In this document: one piece after another, positions 33,018-42,699 of the stretch
Numbering within the stretch: position 1 is the stretch's first letter
Layout: each line of letters begins with the position of its first letter
NCBI GenBank assembly: GCA_030704615.1
Contig: CM060733.1
Span: forward strand, 68,200,001-68,264,000
Length of the DNA stretch: 64,000 nucleotides
From: Takakia lepidozioides
Lineage: Eukaryota; Streptophyta; Takakiopsida; Takakiales; Takakiaceae
Direction of reading: 5' to 3'
Notes under the pieces: generated by a model
The model's database searches: none
What the model saw: only the letters and a program-made list of their open reading frames with translations
Told to the model about the DNA's origin: nothing
Made by a program: the position numbers and the translations under genes

Positions 33018-33726
33018 TTGGTGGGTACTTGTGACCCAGATGGTCCATTATTAGAGCCCGCACTGCTCTTCCGCTTCTCATCATTTCGAAAATCTAAGGG
33101 CTTCGTTGCTGTCCGCAAGGTGATTGTCATCGGCATCAAAGACGTCCTCAGGTCCTCCTTTGCAAGGATGCCGTGCTTCCGGAACTGGGACGACTGCCCT
33201 TATGGAGGCATCGATTATGCAATGGGCCACATCGGGAGACATCGTTATCTGGTACACAGATTACACAGAAGATACTGGTTCGAATGTGGAAACATTGTCC
33301 GCTTTTGAGTATCTCCCAGGCCAGTACGCCTTCAAGCGGGGTGACGATCTTGGTCTGAGGAGTCCGTGGCTCCTGCGCATCCTTGATTCCGATTTTCCCA
33401 GCTACGACGGGCACCCATGCAGAAGAATGCGCACTGCTATGCTGTTGCGGTGGAACTGCTGCCAGTGGACGTGGGTGGACTCCATCGGAGAGACTTATAC
33501 TCCTGAAGGAGTACGCTCATCTTCTCCATTGTATGGGGACATTCGCATTGGTGTGGACGGCGAAAACGTGAAGCTTTCCATATTCGATGGTGGTATGATT
33601 GAAGGGCAAGGCATTGTGGTGAACATAAACAGGGGCGGTACAACGGCTGCAATCCAGTTTACCTGGAGGAGCCCGAAGACTCATGAGCTACTTCTCAGAG
33701 CAGTCGAAGTCCCATTGACAACGTGA
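33018..33726 (+). pseudogene. Unrecognised paralogue B of a divergent pair
   Basis: The first frame (33018-33308) gives VIVIGIKDVLRSSFARMPCF and DCPYGGIDYAM, then a one-base shift near 33220-33230 leads into the frame of SGDIVIWYTDYTEDT. That frame continues with FEYLPGQYAFKRGDD, SPWLLRILDSDFPSYDGHP, LLRWNCCQWTWVDS, YGDIRIGVDGENVKLSIFDG and LLLRAVEVPLTT to the stop at 33726. About half the residues agree with paralogue A over the full length. Each copy is broken once, at different places, so the breaks arose separately, or are assembly indels. The 375 bases between the two genes would hold any shared divergent promoter. Confidence 0.62.
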
Positions 33727-34590
33727 CTTGTATTTAGAAGGCACAAGGCTAAAGAATTGTTTGCACAATCAGCACAGTAGACGTGCTTCAAATGCAATTT
33801 ATGTGGATCAATAAAAACCCCATTGTGCCCTCTTTTTGTTCTATTCTGTATCCATCGTTCCCAAAATGCGTCATTCCTCATTGGGAGTGTGGGTGGATTT
33901 TGCAAGTGGCTGGTAGGCTGAAATGGGCCCCCATTGTACAGATCAGTACCACCCTACCATTCGCGAAACATTGCCTTTCAATATGTAATTCTAAAAAACA
34001 TTGCCGAACCTCCTTCATCGGGAGGTCCTTCTCCCCCTATGACCATGACACCCTAAACCCTATTCCCGCGGACACTCATTTCCGGAAAATAGTCCTGCTC
34101 ATGTTTTTTTCGACACTTACGACTCTGCTCATGGCTCATGGCTCATGGCTCATGCCGCTCATGGCTCATGCCGCTCATGGCTCATGGCTCATGAAATAGC
34201 AGCCCCCCCCTCCCGAAAACCTACACTCCTCATTTTGGCAGGGCTTCGCCGAGACAAGATGAAATGAGAGGGAGAATGAGCCCTTTATATAGTCTCGCAT
34301 TTGCATGCGGATGAAATCACCCATAGATGATGCATGAGCACGAGACAGCACGGGAATCATTTCCGAGGCAGGCTGAGCGCAAGCCCTGCCGTACCGGCGA
34401 CAGAGACAAGCACGTGAGTACAGCCTCTGCATGGCCGCCACGTGGATGGAGTTCGTCTATGGTATACATTCACCATACATGCATTATGACATACATGCCA
34501 TCTCAACCGTCCATTTTGCTGGGCAATCGCATCCGATCCGTCGGATTCAGTGGATGGTCTCGAAGCTCCCATGTCCATCACATCACAGCG
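33727..34590. other. Non-coding stretch with a GCTCATG simple repeat
   Basis: No gene is supported. At about 34129-34193 the heptamer-like word GCTCATG repeats nearly ten times (CATGGCTCATGGCTCATGCC pattern). The rest is ordinary unique-looking sequence. Confidence 0.7.
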
Positions 34591-35340
34591 CCGCGCCGCA
34601 TGGAGCGGGAGATCTCCCCTCGGAGCCATAATTTAACTTGCAGCCACCGTACCCAGCGCCGGCACCGGGTTCAATAACGCCGCCGCCGCAGCATTGTGGC
34701 CACGAAGAGCTTGGGTACGTTGATTGCTCTGGCGTACAAGCAGTAAATACTGGCACGGGGGGCCTCCCATACTCTGACGTACCCGAACGTGCGCTCACTA
34801 TATGCTGACCACGTCGATGCCATCCGATCCGTCGGATCCGGTCTCCCGATCCGATCCGTCCGCATCCGATCTGTCCGATGTTTTTTTTATTGGCGAGTTT
34901 TCGTCAAATTTCAACCTAAAAAAATGAAATGAAATATTATGTCGAAAATTCCCAGTTTTTTCATGCATATTATCGCAAAATAAAACCAAATAAAACTTAA
35001 ACTATGGATGAAGTCTCCAAATATGGATGAAATCTGTGGGTTTCGGTATATATCTAGATGAAGCTCATTGGATGAACAGGATGTACAACTATTTTTTGCC
35101 AAACTCTGTAGCCAGTCGTCGCGTTTTCCAAAAACAAAAACAAAAAACAGAATTATCGTTGTGCCGCGTGGAGCGGGAGATCTCCCCTCGCGGCCATAAT
35201 TTAACCTATAGCCACCGTACCTACCGCCGGCGCCGCGGCATTGTGGCCACCTGGAACTGGGCTATGCTGATTGCCCTGGCGTACAATCAATTAATTATGG
35301 CAAGGGGGGGCTCCCGTACTCTGACTACCTGAATGTGCAA
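34590..35340. repeat. Two copies of a dispersed repeat of about 180-200 bp
   Basis: 34590-34800 and 35158-35340 share GGAGCGGGAGATCTCCCCTC, then CCATAATTTAAC, GCCACCGTACC and GGCACGGGGGGC / GGCAAGGGGGGGC CTCCC blocks in the same order. Each copy opens with a family-A palindrome. Between them is an A/T-rich stretch and ATCCGATCC words. Confidence 0.7.
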
Positions 35341-36130
35341 ACCCTGCATGCTCACCACGTGTCGCTAAATGAGGTATGGCTTATGCCCCCACATGCAGGA
35401 AATCAGATGTCATCTGCACCATCCATCATTGATGGTTTGCATAGAATCTTCCATGTCCATGGCAAAGATGTGCCGCCTGACAGGAGCCCTCCCCTCATAA
35501 AGATGATTAACCCTAACCTAGCCCCGCCGTCGCCGCTCCTTAATTCTCGCGCATGGCGGCCGCGTGGCAGATCCTGGGGAGTTGTGCCGCCATGCGTGGC
35601 ATGGCATACCCATGTCGAGCCATCACATGGGTCTGCCTCTCCAGGTGTAAAGGGGAGGCTCCTTGAGTCATTCTCCCTCTCAACTTTTGGACACGGTGAA
35701 GCCCTGCTCAAAAGTTCACCTCCCTATTTAAACAGCTTGAGAGGGAGGAGGAGATTGGGAAGGTTCTGCGATTCAAAGATTTGTGAGATTCCTGCATCAG
35801 CAGCAGTTTGTTAGGGCTTGACAGAGAGGACAAGAGAAGGGAGGAAGGCTTGAGAGGAGCCTTGAGAGAAGGGTGATTGCGATTCCTTCGATTCGTTGAG
35901 GAGGTTGCAATTCTGCAGGTGTTTCGATTCTCAGCAGAATAGCTGCACGTTTGGATAGCTGCGCGATTTTCTATTTCAGTGGTGTTCCGATTCGCTATTT
36001 TGGTTCTCTCTTTTCTTGCGTGTGATCTCTTTGGTGGTATCTCGTGATTGCATTCCCGTCATGGCAGCAAGACCAAGCTCAAGGTATGCAATCTGGCTCT
36101 TTTTTGTACCTTCATATCTCCCCGCAACTC
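35341..36130. other. Non-coding stretch without supported gene
   Basis: A run of frame up to about 159 codons exists (35335-35814) but has no recognisable domain and a composition like its surroundings. A GAGAGGA-rich stretch at 35820-35880 could be a 5' leader. I see nothing I can name. Confidence 0.5.
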
Positions 36131-36139
36131 ATTGCATTA

Positions 36140-36560
36140 GGGTATTTTCTCAACGGAGGTCTCCTCTGCTAAAAATTCATTCGAGACCTCCTCTGCTAAA
36201 TCTCAGGGGAGGCCTCCTCTTCAAATTTCCGGGTATGGTCTCCCGTGCTTCAAAGGGGAGGTCTCCCGTGGATATTCTCAGGGGAGGTCTCCCATGCTCA
36301 ATCTGCAGTGACTAATCTCATCGGATAGAAATCTCATGAGAGACCTCCCCTGAGATTTACATCATAGGGTCGAGATGCGTGAGAGAGTTAGTTGTATCCA
36401 TCGGTAAAAAAGGTCACACGGAAAGTTGTTACTGACAGTGATTCACTCCCTTATCATCTATGGTCTCCCGTGGACATTCTCAGGGGTGGTCTCCCGTGCT
36501 TAATCTTCAGTGATTATTCTCACGGGATATAAATGTCACGGGAGACCTGCCTTGAGATTT
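36140..36560. repeat. Dense cluster of family-A palindromes
   Basis: Cores or half-cores occur near 36154, 36185, 36205, 36240, 36263, 36289, 36340, 36464, 36490 and 36540. The stretch 36255-36420 is repeated with changes at 36460-36620 (shared: GGACATTCTCAGGGG, CTCCCGTGCTTAATC, ACATCGAAGGGTTGAA/ACATCATAGGGTCGAG, GTGAGAGAGT). Confidence 0.85.
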
Positions 36561-36649
36561 ACATCGAAGGGTTGAAGAGCGTGAGAGAGTCAGTTCTGTC
36601 CATCAGTAAACACGGAAAGGTGTCACTGACATTGATTCACTCCCTTATC

Positions 36650-36925
36650 ATGTTCTTTCTGAAATTGAGAATATGTCAGGAATTAGGCACTACATACGCT
36701 GAATTTCTGTCAGGGTGTCAGCCAAAACGTTGGCCAAGGTGTCATTACCTAGAAGATGAGACGCTGATGTCCGAAATCCAAGCACTTTTCGATGCGGACA
36801 AAATTGAACAAGGGAAATGCCTGGGGGGTGCACTCTTTATAAAATGTGCGTATTACGTGCATAAAAAAACCCCCCTGTATATGGGTCCTTGGATAATTTA
36901 TACCCCCTCTGTACATACTTTTTGA
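36650..36925 (+). CDS. Possible exon of unknown protein
   Basis: The frame reads LKLRICQELGTTYAEFLSGC then RCHYLEDETLMSEIQALFDA, which looks like real protein (balanced composition, helical), and runs into low-quality sequence after about 36830. The frame opens upstream within the palindrome repeats, which is not coding. Donor and acceptor sites are not clear. It could be a 5' exon of gene P2, which begins clearly at about 38000, or a remnant. Confidence 0.25.
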   Translation: MFFLKLRICQELGTTYAEFLSGCQPKRWPRCHYLEDETLMSEIQALFDADKIEQGKCLGGALFIKCAYYVHKKTPLYMGPWIIYTPSVHTF

Positions 36926-37084
36926 AGATTATAAAACATTCTCCTGTAAATATACAGAAATTTTTAATTTTTAAAAAAACACCCCCCTTCTGTATGTATA
37001 TTTTCAATCATTAAAAAATAGCCTCAAATATGTATATGTATGTCTTTATATTATATCAAATACTTTCATTTAAAAACAGACCTC

Positions 37085-37500
37085 GGCCTGTAGGTCCAAA
37101 TTTTATGAAACCAAGTTGGTGCATCCCTACTCATTGAGGGCTTTCCAACGGGACCAAAACCGTGGCTAGAGGCCCCGCAGTTTGGAAGATCTCAAGGATC
37201 CTACAAACAATATTGTGTTTATGTCATATTTGAAAAAAAACCCAATTTACATTTATGTCCCCGTGCACAAATGACAAATGAAGGGCTAGTCATTGTGCAA
37301 GAAAGCCCACTTTGTTATTTTTCGCGAGTTTCCAATGAACAAAAGTACTTGAAATTTCATATCTCCCACACCGCAAGTCCCAAAATTATGAGACCAAGCC
37401 GGTGCAACCCTCCTCATTGAGGGCTTTCCAATGGTACCAAACACCAGGGCTTCGGCCCCGCGGTTTGGGAGATCTCAACGATGACACAAAACACAACACT
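37085..37500. repeat. Direct duplication with a period of about 295 bp
   Basis: TTATGAAACCAAGTTGGTGC near 37108 returns as TTATGAGACCAAGCCGGTGC near 37386, followed in both by a CATTGAGGGCTTTCCAA block, a GCCCCGC block and an ATCTCAA block. Confidence 0.7.
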
Positions 37501-37550
37501 CTGTCTTTCTTCTATATTATTGTTAATCATTACAATCATGTCAAGAATCA

Positions 37551-37735
37551 TGGAGTAGTCTAGTGGTATGGAGGTACTCGTGGTGTGCAGGTGGTCTCGA
37601 ATTCAAATCTGTCCAATGAAATACATGTATTTTTGAAGTTTTCAAAAAACTCAAGATTGCATGGTACTTTGAACCCATGATGAGTGTCATAACAATGCTA
37701 ATCCTTACCACTACACTACCCTCTTAATCATGCTA
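37551..37735. repeat. Pair of tRNA-like (SINE-head-like) sequences in opposite orientation
   Basis: On the plus strand 37553-37612 reads TAGTCTAGTGGTATGGAGGT followed about 35 bases later by a GTCTCGAATTCAAATC box-B-like word, similar to the layout of tRNA-Glu. On the minus strand about 37728-37660 reads GGTAGTGTAGTGGTAAGGAT followed by GGGTTCAAAGTACC. Both have degenerate A and B boxes and no clear cloverleaf, so they are more likely SINE heads or decayed tRNA genes than functional tRNAs. Confidence 0.3.
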
Positions 37736-37997
37736 ACCCCTTGCTGTAGACTTATATTTAAGGTATTATTTACCCCCCTATGTATGTATAATGTTGTACA
37801 TGGGGGGGTTTAAAAATATCCCCTCCTGTGCACGCACGTTGCTGGTACAGGTTGGCTGGGGTGCACCCCCCAGGGGGAAATGCAGGAAGAACAATACTCC
37901 AGTCAACAATTCTCCAGTCAACAATACTCCAGTCATACCGGTGTCCGCTCCTCCTTCCCAAAAAGAGAAGTTGCCTACGGTCCACTAGAGTACATCT

Positions 37998-38618
37998 GAG
38001 AAAACCATAACCCACCTGAGTACTTCCCAGAAGATTCACCAGAATACCCATATGCCGAGTACATCCAAGCAGATTCACCGGAGTACACCCCTGCCGAGTA
38101 CATCCCAGCAGATTCACCGGAATACACCCCTGCCGAGTACATCCCAGCAGATTCACCGGAATACACCCCTGCCGAGTACATCCCAGCAGATTCACCGGAA
38201 TACACCCCTGCCCGAATACATCCCAGAGATTCACCGGAATACACCCCTGCCGATTCACCGGAATACACCCCTGCCGATTACATCCCAGCAGATTCACCAG
38301 TATACATCCCTGCAGAGCACACGTACACACCAGGAGGGTATATTGAGAAACAAGATTTAGTAGAGTTTGTAGATATTCCCGGATCACATTCCCTGAGTGC
38401 AGTTGAAACCGACGAAATCTCGAAGATATTCCCTGATTGGGTTTCGGACAGCGACTCTTGGAGTCCTGGATATATTCCAGCGATACCCCGAAGGGATCCT
38501 AAGCAGGATAACCTGAGAGCAGAGATCCGCACAACATATCAGAACCGGCTAGATAGCCCAATGCATTGTGGTGTGACCATAGGGCAATTTCTTGACGTAG
38601 ATTCTAGCAAACCATAGA
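37998..38618 (+). CDS. Gene P2, early exon with DSPEYTPAEYIPA repeats
   Basis: The frame opens after TGA 37996-37998 and has no internal stop to TAG 38616-38618. It encodes about six to seven copies of a 13-residue unit DSPEYTPAEYIPA (39-bp unit, 38050-38320), then VEFVDIPGSHSLSAVETDEI, FPDWVSDSDSWSPGYIPAIP and RAEIRTTYQNRLDSPMHCGV. Near 38212-38224 an insertion and a deletion cancel, so the frame survives. The acidic Pro/Tyr repeats look disordered, like the equivalent N-terminal region of gene P1. The exon must begin or splice near 38000 and leave before 38616; GTAGAT near 38597 is a possible donor. Assignment to P2 rests on strand and distance. Confidence 0.5.
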
Positions 38619-38972
38619 TGGTAGGTGTAGCTTATCACGGGAGGTCTCCCGTCTAGTACCTGAAGCACCCCCGCGTTTTCGATTTAAAAAGTACTTACTA
38701 TTTCTATTCTCGTTCCGAACCCTCCAAGTTGTTGTTTATGTGCTGTGTTGATCACGGGAGATCTCCCGTCCTTTTATTGTGGTATCGCATTTGTCATATT
38801 GACAATGTGATTTATCTATTTTGGTGGTCTTATTCTTGGATGATCACGGGAGATCTCCCATCCCCGAATTGAGACATACCTCCATACGGTTCTGAAAGAC
38901 CGTTCTGTTGGTTGTTTTTTGGTGTTTATATTAACGGGGTGTTCTTATGTTGATTGTGCTGCCAGAACATAG
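38619..38972. other. Probable intron of gene P2 with three family-A palindromes
   Basis: Cores at 38637-38653, 38757-38772 and 38850-38865 are spaced by about 100-120 bp. A pyrimidine-rich end and several AG candidates (38964, 38972) precede the ParB-like exon. Confidence 0.5.
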
Positions 38973-39980
38973 ATTCCAAAGGAATCAATCGTTGTGATGA
39001 GTGCTGACATTGTCGATTCCTTCATATACCCACACCTTGAAGGATTCACAATAAATTATCAGGGCTCCTACGAGCTAAAGAGGAGTATCGACTACTGGGG
39101 TATCGACGTTGCGGACTCCCCAAGCCCAGAGAAAGCTGTCTTCTATTGCCAAATCGGTGCGGAAAAGAAAACACTTATGTGCTGTAATGTGGTGGGAATT
39201 GAAACGGAGGACTCGGTGAGGGATAACAGAGTTACCCTTGCTATGTTCATCCGCGAGAACGGCCGGAAAAGGGAGAAGGTATTTGGGTTCTCCGTTGATG
39301 CCATGAGTCTGAGTAGTGATCTGATGGGATTCGCGATTCGGTTGGGATTCAGGGTCCCTGTTGTTGAAGACGACTTGGAGATGGAAATCCTCAAGAGCTG
39401 GGAATACCTTGACGGAATTCTCTACAATAATGCCAAGGAGAGACAACAATTGGAGGTACAGCGACCCCAATCGGAGCAAAAGCAGTTGGAGGAAACGAAG
39501 AAAAAAACGAAAAAAAAACAAGAAAGCCAAAAGAAGGAAATGGAGATGATGACAAAGAAGAGGGGGGGAAGAAAACGACAAAAGACCATCGATATCGTGA
39601 GTAGCCAAGAAAAGAGGCACCTGAAGACTGACGAGATTTTCGACCTGGATGAGGCGAAGAAGGTCGAGAAGACTCTCATCAAGCAATACCAGGATATATT
39701 CCCGTTTGGATTTGACTACGTCCAGGAAGTGGACATCAACCGCTGTTTTCTGGCCCCACAACATATGGTATATCGACCACTCTGTGATAAGCACAAGCTG
39801 GAGATAAATTCAAGGCTAGTTGCGTACAATCTAATTGATTCGAAAATGCCTGTTTATTTGTTGCCACGACACGAGACAGAGCCCACGAAGGTGTGGAGCA
39901 GGAAGCCCGTCAATGAGCGCGAACTACAGAAGGCAACACATTTTATTATCGGAGGCCAACACACATTGATGGCAGCCCAG
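38973..39980 (+). CDS. Gene P2, ParB-like exon
   Basis: With an acceptor near 38972 the exon reads IPKESIVVMSADIVDSFIYP and stays open to a donor at 39981 (GTCAGG). The first 150 residues are an unrecognised globular part (YELKRSIDYWGIDVADS, VFGFSVDAMSLSSDLMGFAI). A very charged Lys/Glu helix follows (39420-39600). From about 39720 comes a ParB-like domain: VDINRCFLAPQHMVY, then LVAYNLIDSKMPVYLL and ATHFIIGGQHTLMAAQ, where GGQHTLMAAQ takes the place of GxHRxxA (His kept, Arg replaced by Thr). Gene P1 has WDGNHRLLAW at the matching place. The exon end is in phase with the next exon at 40103. A role in DNA or nucleotide binding is inferred. Confidence 0.6.
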
Positions 39981-40102
39981 GTCAGGGGAGGTCTCCAGTG
40001 CTAACTCACCTTCGCGAAATTCTACTTACTATTTTACCACTTACTATCAATTGTCCGTTGTCTCTCTTCAAATGCTAATCAACTGAAGTGTGATGATTGC
40101 AG

Positions 40103-40346
40103 GAGCTTGTGGGGGATCCGACACTGAGTAATGATGTGCTGATAAAATCGCTACGTACATGGCCTGCTAAGATAGTGTACTTGACGGATGAGCTTGACTG
40201 GTGACTATCTCCAAGGTTCTGAACAAGCCGAATAATCTTTAGGAACCGTCTTTCTATGAGAAGGTCCGTCACTGCAGAAAATATTACAATTACAAGGAAC
40301 GGCCTCAGAAGTATGATGAGCATCGTCGGGTCGAGACTCAGCAGTG
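40103..40346 (+). CDS. Gene P2, exon(s) after the ParB-like domain, with frameshift and TAG
   Basis: An AG acceptor at 40101-40102 and phase 0 give ELVGDPTLSNDVLIKSLRTW and PAKIVYLTDELDW to 40200. A one-base shift there leads to TISKVLNKPNNL, a TAG at about 40240-40242, then EPSFYEKVRHCRKYYNYKER and HRRVETQQW up to a donor at 40347 (GTAGGT). Alternatively 40201 is a donor and the second part is not coding. The intron after 40346 carries family-A palindromes near 40363 and 40903. Confidence 0.45.
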
Positions 40347-40946
40347 GTAGGTGAGTGTGACCATGGGAGGTCTCCCGTCCTTTTTTTCCATTCATCTATC
40401 ACTGCAGCGATGCAATGGATGTCTACATTATAGTTTATCGCTATCCAATTTCTTCGCCAACACACCAGCAACCACATTCGTTGTCCCAACACCTTCTCTT
40501 CCATTGAGATGTGTTCTGCTTTGTTTTGCGGTGCTTCTCTCTTTCTCCAATCTGGTGACATTCTCGATCTGGAAGAGATCCACACACGTGTATAGAAATC
40601 CTTAATAATCCAAATGACCATCAAAATTTGAAGTTAGGGATGAGGCTTCATGATATGATGGTATCTTGGTTATTTAAGGGTTTCTATACACAAGTGTGAC
40701 TCTGTTCTAGGTCGAGAATGTCTCCAAATGGAGGACAAGGAGAAGCACCGCAATACAAAGCAAGAGACACTCCAAAAATAGTGACCAATCCTCTTGGTTG
40801 GTTTAAATCAGCAGTTGAAGGTGTTGGGAGGAAGTTAGCTGGAAGTGTTTGAAGTGCTTAGAAGTCAGCCAGAAGTGTTGGCTGAATGTGAAAGTTAGCA
40901 AGGGAGACCTCCCGTGGTAGTTTACTACACTTGCCGGTATGTGCAG

Positions 40947-42168
40947 GATTTCATGGTCGGAGCTCAAACCATTCTGGATGTGAAAAGCGACAAGGAGGCA
41001 ATGCCACTCAAGTGTTCACCTCCGATCAGACCTGGAATTACTGGACAAGAGTGTTCATAAGAGGGGAGAAGGGCGAGCTCATTGACCCCAAAGGGAATAT
41101 CCCCATGAAGGAGCAGCCAGCGCTCAAAAAATCTAGCGTTGCTCGACTGCAGGGTTTGGACGACAGCCAGATTTGGAAGGTTGCCGCCATGTTACTCAAG
41201 AACAAAGTGTCGATGCGTCGTCCATACACTGGGCCTGACCCCGATGTTTTGAGTCTCGAGGATTATTGCAAATACAAGAAGTTGAGGAGGCACATTATTG
41301 ATGATACATGGTTGGTTTTGGATTTAAGGAGCCGACGAAGGACAACCGACATCCATACACAAAGGCTGAGTGGACCACCATCAAACATAAGTACGAAATC
41401 AACAAGGCCCAGTTTGTGCAGTTTAAGAATGCTCTCGGGAACCCCTACCTTAACGCGAAAATGAAGGTAATGACGGGAAAGCATAAACAACCACTCCAAT
41501 TTCTGAATTTAATTCAAGCCGTGAAAACGCTTGCGGAGACTCCCCGAGATTCGCTGGATAGATTTTACAATGTGTGCGAGATTGGAAACAAGGCTCAGGA
41601 GATTGGGACGGTGACAATGTTCGCCACAAAAGCATTTGAAGTTGTTTCGTTCATCATGATCAGCACATTGAATGAGCATCCACACAAGATCGAGCCTTGG
41701 ACGGAGAATGAGTTCGCCAACCTCTTCAATGGCATGAGGTCAAGAAAAATCAGGACCAACGTATTTTGTGTCATCACCGATACTGATAGCTCTCGTGAGC
41801 TGATAGCGTACATTCAATCCTCAAAGGGGAAATTCCTTATAGAGAAAAGCTTCTACATTCCATCGAAAAGGGAGATTTTTTTCAAGGCAATTTTGAGATT
41901 CCAGTCATTCATTTCCATTTCATTTTTCCGATGGCAGAGGCGGAGTGGGATGACGTGGACGAGGTCGTGCGGAGGAGCATCACAGCCGACGATCGATACA
42001 TCCCAAGAGTGCTACGTACAGAGGCGGAAGAATCTGAAAATCCTCTGCAAAGTCGCTACTACAATAATGACATCCGATCATCGGCCATCAACCGGGTCGT
42101 TGAGACCTTCTGTTCGGAGGGCTCTTCCGTTGTCAATGTGTATTGTGGCGGGATTGTCACATATGGTA
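40947..42168 (+). CDS. Gene P2, helical region and methyltransferase-like domain
   Basis: After an acceptor at 40945-40946 the coding passes through two frames: TWNYWTRVFIRGEKGELIDP and LARL-type helices to HIIDDTWL (about 41310), then GFGFKEPTKDNRHPYTKAEW onward to 41860. Motif-IV position: VVSFIMISTLNEHP, followed by EPWTENEFANLFNGMRSRKI and NVFCVITDTDSSRELIAYIQ, which lines up with DMIILDIPDG..GCVVVLASRG of gene P1, again without D/S-P-P-Y. The next exon (about 41931-42168) has SSAINRVVETFCSEGSSVVN and VYCGGIVTYG, lining up with motif I of P1, and ends at a GTAAGA donor. Similarity to P1 is weak in letters but consistent in order. At least two frameshifts are needed. The domain is likely inactive as a methyltransferase. 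Confidence 0.5.
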
Positions 42169-42286
42169 AGAAGGTACAAACTCAACTCATAATTTTACTT
42201 CTTGTAAACCCCATTATTACCGTGCTAGGGACAGTAACAGATGATATAGGGAGATCTCCCGTCATGCATTGACGGGAGATCTCCCT

Positions 42287-42659
42287 TAGACAAGAGGGAG
42301 GTAGTTCAGATGAGGTGGAGGGCACTAGCGGGGCAACAAAAGACAAAGGAGAGGTAGTTCAGAAGAGCGTGGACGAGGTAAAGACCTCGGGTCCCCGCAA
42401 CCCTGATTTGCCAAAGATGGTGGTGCCCCCCTTAGAGACCAATAAGGTCGCTGACCCCATTGGTGAGTATTGGGATGCCATGACAAATCAGGCCTTCGAC
42501 TTGGCGGCGAGGTGGTTCCCTTGGCATGTTGATTGGCCACGCCAATCACATCGCCATAGGCGAGCATTCGTGCAAGCACTTGAGGGCCAATTTCCGGGTG
42601 AGCGGAATGAGGGGAAGCTCTTGGAGCTGGTGGGAAAGAACCTCAAGGACAAGAGGTAC
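42287..42659 (+). CDS. Gene P2, acidic exon with an unrecognised W-rich module
   Basis: The frame after a TAG acceptor at 42284-42286 reads QEGGSSDEVEGTSGATKDKG, then DPIGEYWDAMTNQAFDLAAR and WFPWHVDWPRQSHRHRRAFV, ending KNLKDKRYRMRR near a GTATGC donor at 42660. The acceptor directly follows a family-A palindrome (42270-42283) whose CTCCC arm supplies the pyrimidine tract. The W-F-P-W-H-x-D-W-P module followed by F...L...FPG.....L...V...L..KRY is distinctive, but I cannot name it. Confidence 0.45.
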
Positions 42660-42699
42660 CGTATGCGTAGGAAGTCACCATATTTTCCAAACGATTTTT

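Noticed and set aside
34129-34193. GCTCATG repeats as a regulatory array
   Set aside because: A short simple-sequence repeat with no associated gene; replication slippage is enough to explain it.
35335-35814. 159-codon plus-strand frame as a gene
   Set aside because: It includes part of the dispersed repeat and has no recognisable domain.
39075-39794. 239-residue minus-strand frame opposite the P2 ParB-like exon
   Set aside because: Antisense shadow; the Phe/Leu run is the complement of the Lys/Glu helix.
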